The translations under genes were made by a program, and so were the position numbers. A DNA stretch of 9,140 bases from positions 1-9,140 of the forward strand of contig JAUMYR010000112.1 of NCBI GenBank assembly GCA_030528545.1. Direction: 5' to 3'. This document shows, piece after piece, positions 5,723 to 9,140 of the stretch (within the stretch, counting starts at the first letter, position 1; each line of letters starts with the position of its first letter). The notes beneath the pieces were generated by a model. It saw nothing but the letters and a program-made list of their open reading frames with translations, searched no databases and was not told where the DNA came from. Origin of the DNA: Propionibacteriaceae bacterium. GTDB taxonomy: Bacteria > Actinomycetota > Actinomycetes > Propionibacteriales > Propionibacteriaceae.

Positions 5723-6981
5723 TCAGTGGGTGGTTCTCTCGAACCATTTGGCGAAGATGGGTTCGCGAACGCGTTCAGCGCGGGCTTGCACCTCGTCTAT
5801 CAGCGTGCCCGGCCACCGCCGGTGGGGGCAAGCGAATGCGTGACCAGGTACAGGCGCGTGGTCGCTGCGGCCTCGTTCGGGAAGTGCCCTCGTGCCCGGA
5901 TTGCCCTGCGGTAGCGGACGTTGATCGAGACTGGTCGCGTTGGTCGTGCAGATCACCCGGCGGATCACGGGCGTCGTATTCCAGGAACGGCACGATCGCT
6001 GGATACCGCGCACCATTCGGCGGTGAACTCGGCGACCCTGTCTTTCGCTGCCTCCTCAGACGCAGGGCGTGTACACGGGTTTGAGCCCGCGGACGATCGC
6101 ATCCCGGTGCTGCCTACTTGCAGTACCGGAAGTTGTTGCGGATCAGGTGCACGATGCACTGCTGCATGAGGTGTCTGCTCCCAGGTGCTGTCGGGTCGCC
6201 TCCGGCAGCCCTTCAGACCGTCGCACACCGCGATCAGCACGCCCTTGAGGCTGCGGTTCTCCCGACTCGCTGAACACCTCCCGACCAGAACCGGGCACCC
6301 TCCGCACCGTTGCCAGCCCAGATGCCAAGGATGCCGCTTTGCCCGTTCATGGTGACGCTCATGACGACGTAGAACAGGGGTGTTGCGGACCTGTCCGTCA
6401 CGGACCATTGACCACCATCGCGTCGACGACGATCACCGGGTAGATCACTTCCAGCGGCCTACTCGACCATTCGGCGAGTTCTCCGGTGATCTGGCTGATC
6501 GTGTCCTTGCATGACCCTTCGCCCGTAGACCTCGTCGACGTGCGCGGCGATTCTCTCCGGTCGTCAAACCTGTGGTGGTCGCCGACGAGCACGATCTGGT
6601 CGATCCCGTCCAGTAGGTGCTTGCGCTTGGGCGCGATCACCGAGTCGAGCAACCTCGTCATGGTCTTTGGGGACTTCGACCTCGGACTGGGCCGATCTTG
6701 GTGAGCACCGTCTTCGTCCGGGTCCGGTTGCGCATGTTCACCCCCAGCCGGGGTTTCGCAGTGCTCGTGACCGAGATGCTCGGTCAACTCGACGTTCAGC
6801 GCGGTCTCAAGCACGTTCTTCGGGCGCTGGTTTAACACCCATCCTGGGCCGATCAAGGCTCACACCCTGCTATTTCGCCTGCGTCAGTAAGCGATCAGCG
6901 AGGCCCCTTTCTGATCGATGATCTCCACGAGGTCACTGGATCGATCATCTCGTCGTCCAACAGTTCGATCGCATCAGCCAC
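5723..6981 (-). pseudogene. IS256-family transposase, multiple frameshifts
   Basis: The reading begins at GTG 6981, preceded on the minus strand by AAAGGAG at a 6-nt gap, with VADAIELLDDEMID. It then runs through the family's landmarks in order but in changing frames: VLETALNVELTEHLGHEH (about 6750-6815), KDTISQITGELAEWSSRP (about 6450-6510), VIYPVIVVDAMVV (first catalytic Asp region, about 6410-6450), VRDGQVRNTP (about 6375-6405), RSLKGVLIAVCDGLKG (second catalytic Asp, about 6215-6260), EAAAKDRVAEFTAEW (about 6025-6070), IRRVICTTNA (about 5935-5965, near the catalytic Glu) and KPALNAFA (about 5765-5790). Total length matches the usual 410-420 codons. The required frame changes, stops and a deletion after the first Asp make it inactive. 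The 3' limit is approximate. Confidence 0.85.
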
Positions 6982-7012
6982 CGCCATCTCCTTTCAGATC
7001 AGGCCAGACCCT

Positions 7013-7037
7013 CACACACCGTTCTCCTGACAGTCCC
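7013..7037 (-). repeat. IS256 right terminal inverted repeat
   Basis: Read on the minus strand it begins GGGACTGTCAGGAGAACGG. It lies 26 bp upstream of the transposase ribosome-binding region and is the partner of the repeat at 5685-5709. Confidence 0.55.
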
Positions 7038-7139
7038 GAGCAGAATGATGCTGAGCACCTCAATCTGTGGGCAGGAACGGGTTTCTCTCAGGTGGCCGAG
7101 AAGCCTGCCGATGTGATCGTGCGCAGCCTGCTCCCATGA
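7038..7139 (+). pseudogene. C-terminal tail of a nitronate-monooxygenase-like gene
   Basis: Starting at the first base after the IS256 right end, a plus-strand frame reads EQNDAEHLNLWAGTGF, then SQVAEKPADVIVRSLLP and TGA 7137-7139. The NLWAGTGF motif followed by a short amphipathic helix and stop is the characteristic ending of nitronate monooxygenase (2-nitropropane dioxygenase-like) flavoproteins in Actinobacteria. The preceding roughly 300 residues are absent: nothing similar is seen left of the IS256 element (5578-5684). The gene was therefore cut away, probably by an IS-mediated deletion. Only 33 codons support the call, so it rests on the motif and its exact fit to the IS boundary. Confidence 0.45.
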
Positions 7140-7140
7140 G

Positions 7141-7152
7141 CTCATCGATGAG
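7141..7152. repeat. Perfect 12-bp palindrome upstream of the Gly-rich gene
   Basis: CTCATCGATGAG is a perfect palindrome and overlaps a second one, ATGAGCTCAT (7136-7145). Both lie about 80-90 bp before the next gene's start. They could be an operator or chance. Confidence 0.3.
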
Positions 7153-7176
7153 TCAACCCGCTCGGTTGTTCGCCGC

Positions 7177-7221
7177 TTGTCAATGATAGTAACCTCGACT
7201 GGTGCGGCGACATTGAGGAGG
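7177..7221 (+). promoter_or_regulatory. Likely promoter and ribosome-binding region of the Gly-rich/coiled-coil pair
   Basis: The only open stretch before the pair contains TTGTCA (7177-7182), a -10-like GATAGTAA (7185-7192) and a strong AGGAGG (7216-7221). TTGTCA and the -10-like box are too close to form one promoter, so the exact promoter is uncertain. The Shine-Dalgarno decides the start at ATG 7230. Confidence 0.3.
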
Positions 7222-7229
7222 TGATGGCG

Positions 7230-8228
7230 ATGGATCTTGTTGGTCTCGCTCTTAAGGGTTTGCCGAGGCTTGCAAAGGTCGGGGCGAAAGTCGCCGTTCC
7301 TCTCGGGGTCGGCACCGCCGCAGCGATTGCTGCTGCGGTCAAGGGTGCGGTGGATTTCGGCAAAGGCCGAACGATCCGCGGTGACGCTGCCCAGCTCTGG
7401 GAGTTGGCGCAAGCAGACCTCAACGCGGTCGAGGTTGAGACGGAGTCCATCGCGCGAGAGTATGGCGAGCTTCAGCTCCGCGTTCACGCAGCGAATGTGG
7501 GTCGCTTCGCCGACTGGCTCGAACGGAACCAAGCACAGGTCAAGCGACTCAAGTTTAAAAAGGTTGACGGCGTACGCATCAGGATTCCGAACATCCCGAA
7601 GTATGTGGCCAGGGTTCAGGAGATCGCGACTGGTGTTGCCGGGCTCGCCAGTGCGGTGGGTGCAGGAGTGGCCGCTCCAGCAGCAGCGCTTTGGGGCGTG
7701 TCGACTTTCGCAACGGCGGGAACCGGTGCAGCAATTTCAGGACTGAGCGGTGTCGCGGCCACTAATGCGACCCTTGCCGCGCTTGGTGGAGGCACGCTTG
7801 CCGCAGGTGGTGGCGGGATGGCCGCTGGTGCTGCTGTCCTCGGGTTGAGCGCAGTGATCCCAGCATTACTTGTCGGTGGTTTCACGGTGGGCGTCTTGGG
7901 AGCGCGATCTAAGACGGAATCGCAGAAGATCGCTGCCGAGGTTGCTCAGGAGATTAAGCGTGCCGCACTTGCCGAAGATCTCCTTCGCGCTATCCAACGC
8001 CGTATCGCGGAGTTGCGAGACTTACTCAATCGCATGGCCCGGCGCTCGTCTGGAGCACTGGATGTGCTGGAGTCGGTCGAGTTCGAAGCGGAGCAACACG
8101 CGAGTGAATTCCTCCGAGCCTTCCAACTCGTTACAGCAGTCAAAGAGATTCTGAACACTCCGATCCTCGACTCTAAGACAGGTGATCTGAGCGAGGCGTC
8201 GATTGAGATCATCAGGAAGTACGCATGA
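7230..8228 (+). CDS. Glycine/alanine-rich putative membrane-inserting protein
   Basis: 332 residues from the ATG at 7230. AGGAGG at 7216-7221 is spaced 8 nt from this ATG; GTG 7221 and ATG 7224 lie too close to it. Layout: a hydrophobic N-terminus with an Ala/Gly stretch (1-45); a helical region (50-132); a long small-residue hydrophobic tract (about 133-224) with AALGGGTLAAGGGGMAAGAA and VIPALLVGGFTVGVLG; then a charged, probably coiled-coil helix (225-310) and an LNTPILDSKTGDLSE tail. The Gly-zipper-like tract, long enough for a helical hairpin or two, suggests membrane insertion. I recognise the TGAAISGLSG and LGGG..AAGGGGMAAG signature as recurring in uncharacterised bacterial proteins, but know no assigned activity. 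It is coupled by ATGA to the next gene. It may be a pore-forming or membrane-remodelling effector. Confidence 0.7.
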   Translation: MDLVGLALKGLPRLAKVGAKVAVPLGVGTAAAIAAAVKGAVDFGKGRTIRGDAAQLWELAQADLNAVEVETESIAREYGELQLRVHAANVGRFADWLERNQAQVKRLKFKKVDGVRIRIPNIPKYVARVQEIATGVAGLASAVGAGVAAPAAALWGVSTFATAGTGAAISGLSGVAATNATLAALGGGTLAAGGGGMAAGAAVLGLSAVIPALLVGGFTVGVLGARSKTESQKIAAEVAQEIKRAALAEDLLRAIQRRIAELRDLLNRMARRSSGALDVLESVEFEAEQHASEFLRAFQLVTAVKEILNTPILDSKTGDLSEASIEIIRKYA

Positions 8229-8668
8229 GCCAGTCCGACAGTCTTCAAACTCTCCGCCAGACCGCGAAGAAGGTTCTACCGAAGCCCGGCCCCGAGATGG
8301 TGGTGGACACCTTCAAGCTGGTTCTCGCTTCGGCGAATCAGTGGGTCAAGGCGATTAACGAAGAGAAGACGAAGCGCGATGAGATTCGCGCATGGGAGCG
8401 GACGCAGATCGAGATCATCCGCGTGCAGCAGGATTTTTTACTGACTGCCCTGGATAAGACCTTTGACGAGCGGCGGGAGAACTTCCGGCGGCTGTTTGAC
8501 AACCTCGACGCCGCGCTCATATCGGAGAGCGATGACGCGGGTGCGCAGGTATCCGAGATACTTGGCGCTATCACTGAGCTCGCCCAGACGAGTCCGTTCA
8601 AGGATTTGAAGAGCCCTGCTCTTGTCGTTCAGGAGTTCCTTCAAGGGGGCAAGGTCATCGAGCTCTGA
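8225..8668 (+). CDS. Small coiled-coil protein, partner of the Gly-rich protein
   Basis: 147 residues, starting at ATG 8225 in a 4-bp ATGA overlap with the preceding gene and with AGGAAG at 8214-8219. Residues about 40-100 are strongly helical and charged (INEEKTKRDEIRAWERTQIE, then LDKTFDERRENFRRLFDNLD), consistent with a coiled coil; the TFDERRENFRRLF block looks like the conserved core. There is no signal peptide or membrane segment. The C-terminal part (103-147) is a helical patch with LVVQEFLQGGKVIEL. The tight coupling suggests it binds or controls the Gly-rich membrane protein, for example as antidote, chaperone or sensor (inference). It is convergent with the next gene, and the stop codons are 3 nt apart with no visible terminator. 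Confidence 0.7.
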   Translation: MSQSDSLQTLRQTAKKVLPKPGPEMVVDTFKLVLASANQWVKAINEEKTKRDEIRAWERTQIEIIRVQQDFLLTALDKTFDERRENFRRLFDNLDAALISESDDAGAQVSEILGAITELAQTSPFKDLKSPALVVQEFLQGGKVIEL

Positions 8669-8671
8669 AGA

Positions 8672-9140
8672 CTATTGCTGATCCCGGAACCAACGGAGGA
8701 TTCCAGGGGCATCGTTGACCACCTTGGATGACTCTCCTCGCTGACCGTCATCGTCCTGGTAGCTATAGTCCTGCCGAATGCCGACCTTCTCAGTGAAGGT
8801 CTCTTCGGGGGTATGTTTTCCGTCTGAACTCCATCTGGTGTAGCTCAATATTCGGCTAACGCTCCGGGCCTTGTGTTCCTCGTTGTAGCCGTCGATGAAG
8901 TCCCGCAAAGAATCGGCCTCATTATCTGCGGGCTGCAACCCAGATATGTCGTGGTGCTGGCCGATGCGGCTCCTCAGCTGCTTCTGCTCCCTCCGATCCG
9001 TCGCCGTAGGCCCCGCCGGAAAATCTCGCGTCCGGCCAGGCCGTGCCGCCCGGACGGCCTTCTGATGTGCATCCTCTTCTGCGTGAGAGAATGAGGAACC
9101 CCGGCCGTGTGATCGGCCTTGAGGGGCTACAGGGACGGTT
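8672..9140 (-). CDS. Unknown protein, C-terminal part, runs off the window
   Basis: A minus-strand frame is open from the window edge (9140) to TAG at 8674-8672, about 155 codons. I did not recognise a family. The upstream half is basic and low-complexity (HQKAVRAARPGRTRDFPAG, then ATDRREQKQLRSRIGQHHD). The C-terminal half is acidic and aromatic (DFIDGYNEEHKARSVSRILS, then a TRWSSDGKHTPEE segment, ending GILRWFRDQQ). A TTG at 8938 could give a shorter 88-residue form, but the frame stays open upstream, so a longer gene entering from the right is more likely. It is convergent with the coiled-coil gene. Confidence 0.45.
   Translation of the reverse strand, partial: TVPVAPQGRSHGRGSSFSHAEEDAHQKAVRAARPGRTRDFPAGPTATDRREQKQLRSRIGQHHDISGLQPADNEADSLRDFIDGYNEEHKARSVSRILSYTRWSSDGKHTPEETFTEKVGIRQDYSYQDDDGQRGESSKVVNDAPGILRWFRDQQ

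Larger units (their letters stand above)
5685..7037 (-). mobile_element. Decayed IS256-family insertion sequence
   Basis: An approximately 1.35 kb element, the normal size for IS256 relatives, with its transposase on the minus strand and many frameshifts. Its ends are imperfect inverted repeats of about 25 bp. The left end starts GGGTCTGTC at 5685; the right end, read inward from 7037 on the minus strand, starts GGGACTGTC. They agree at 16 of 25 positions. No 8-9 bp target duplication is seen: the flanks are CAGACCGT on the left and GAGCAGAA on the right. Coding sequence of an unrelated gene tail begins immediately after the right end. Loss of the duplication suggests a deletion or recombination event at one end after insertion. 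Confidence 0.75.

Noticed and set aside
5129..5914. Plus-strand ORF of 261 codons
   Set aside because: Antisense to the nuclease gene for its first half and to the IS256 transposase remnant for its second. Serine/arginine-rich shadow composition.
6999..7532. Minus-strand ORF of 177 codons ending at the IS256 end
   Set aside because: Overlaps the Gly-rich gene (with its strong ribosome-binding site) and the flavoprotein tail in antisense. No motif or plausible start signal.

Overview
The window looks like an accessory island in the chromosome (or a large plasmid) of a high-GC actinobacterium. The reasons are G/C-rich third codon positions, GTG starts, a leaderless-type promoter, and gene remnants typical of Actinomycetota: a helix-turn-helix/PIN toxin-antitoxin pair, actinobacterial IS3- and IS256-type transposases, and a flavoprotein tail. 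No rRNA, tRNA or CRISPR array was seen. The species cannot be named from the sequence.

Layout. (1) At 149-652 is an intact excisionase-type HTH antitoxin. Its PIN-domain toxin partner (655 to about 1212) is broken: the N-terminus is readable, the middle is scrambled and carries stops, and the C-terminal PIN strand reappears near 1100. (2) At about 1291-2590 is a G/C-rich stretch with no long convincing ORF. Read across frames it resolves into a decayed IS3-family element with orfA, orfB and TGTCCTG inverted ends. (3) At 2641-5514 is the most interesting block. It has a 26-codon small ORF with a perfect Shine-Dalgarno, a soluble Ser/Thr protein kinase, and a 391-residue protein of unknown function with a TIM-barrel-like strand pattern, overlapping the kinase by ATGA. 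Facing them on the minus strand is a putative PD-(D/E)XK nuclease with an inserted winged helix, which overlaps the previous gene by 36 bp tail to tail. (4) At about 5685-7037 is a decayed IS256-family element on the minus strand with imperfect inverted ends. Its right end abuts a 33-codon tail of a nitronate-monooxygenase-like gene. (5) At 7230-8668 is a two-gene cassette: a glycine/alanine-rich, probably membrane-inserting protein and a small coiled-coil protein, overlapping by ATGA. (6) At 8672-9140 on the minus strand is the C-terminal part of an unrecognised ORF that runs off the window.

How the genes may work together (inference). The kinase and the 391-residue protein are translationally coupled and probably form one functional unit. 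The convergent nuclease may belong to the same locus, since genes with these domain types are common in bacterial defence islands. The Gly-rich/coiled-coil pair looks like a separate two-component effector cassette. The dead transposons between the cassettes mark the region as a place of repeated insertion and deletion. None of these cassettes can be given a proven function from sequence alone.
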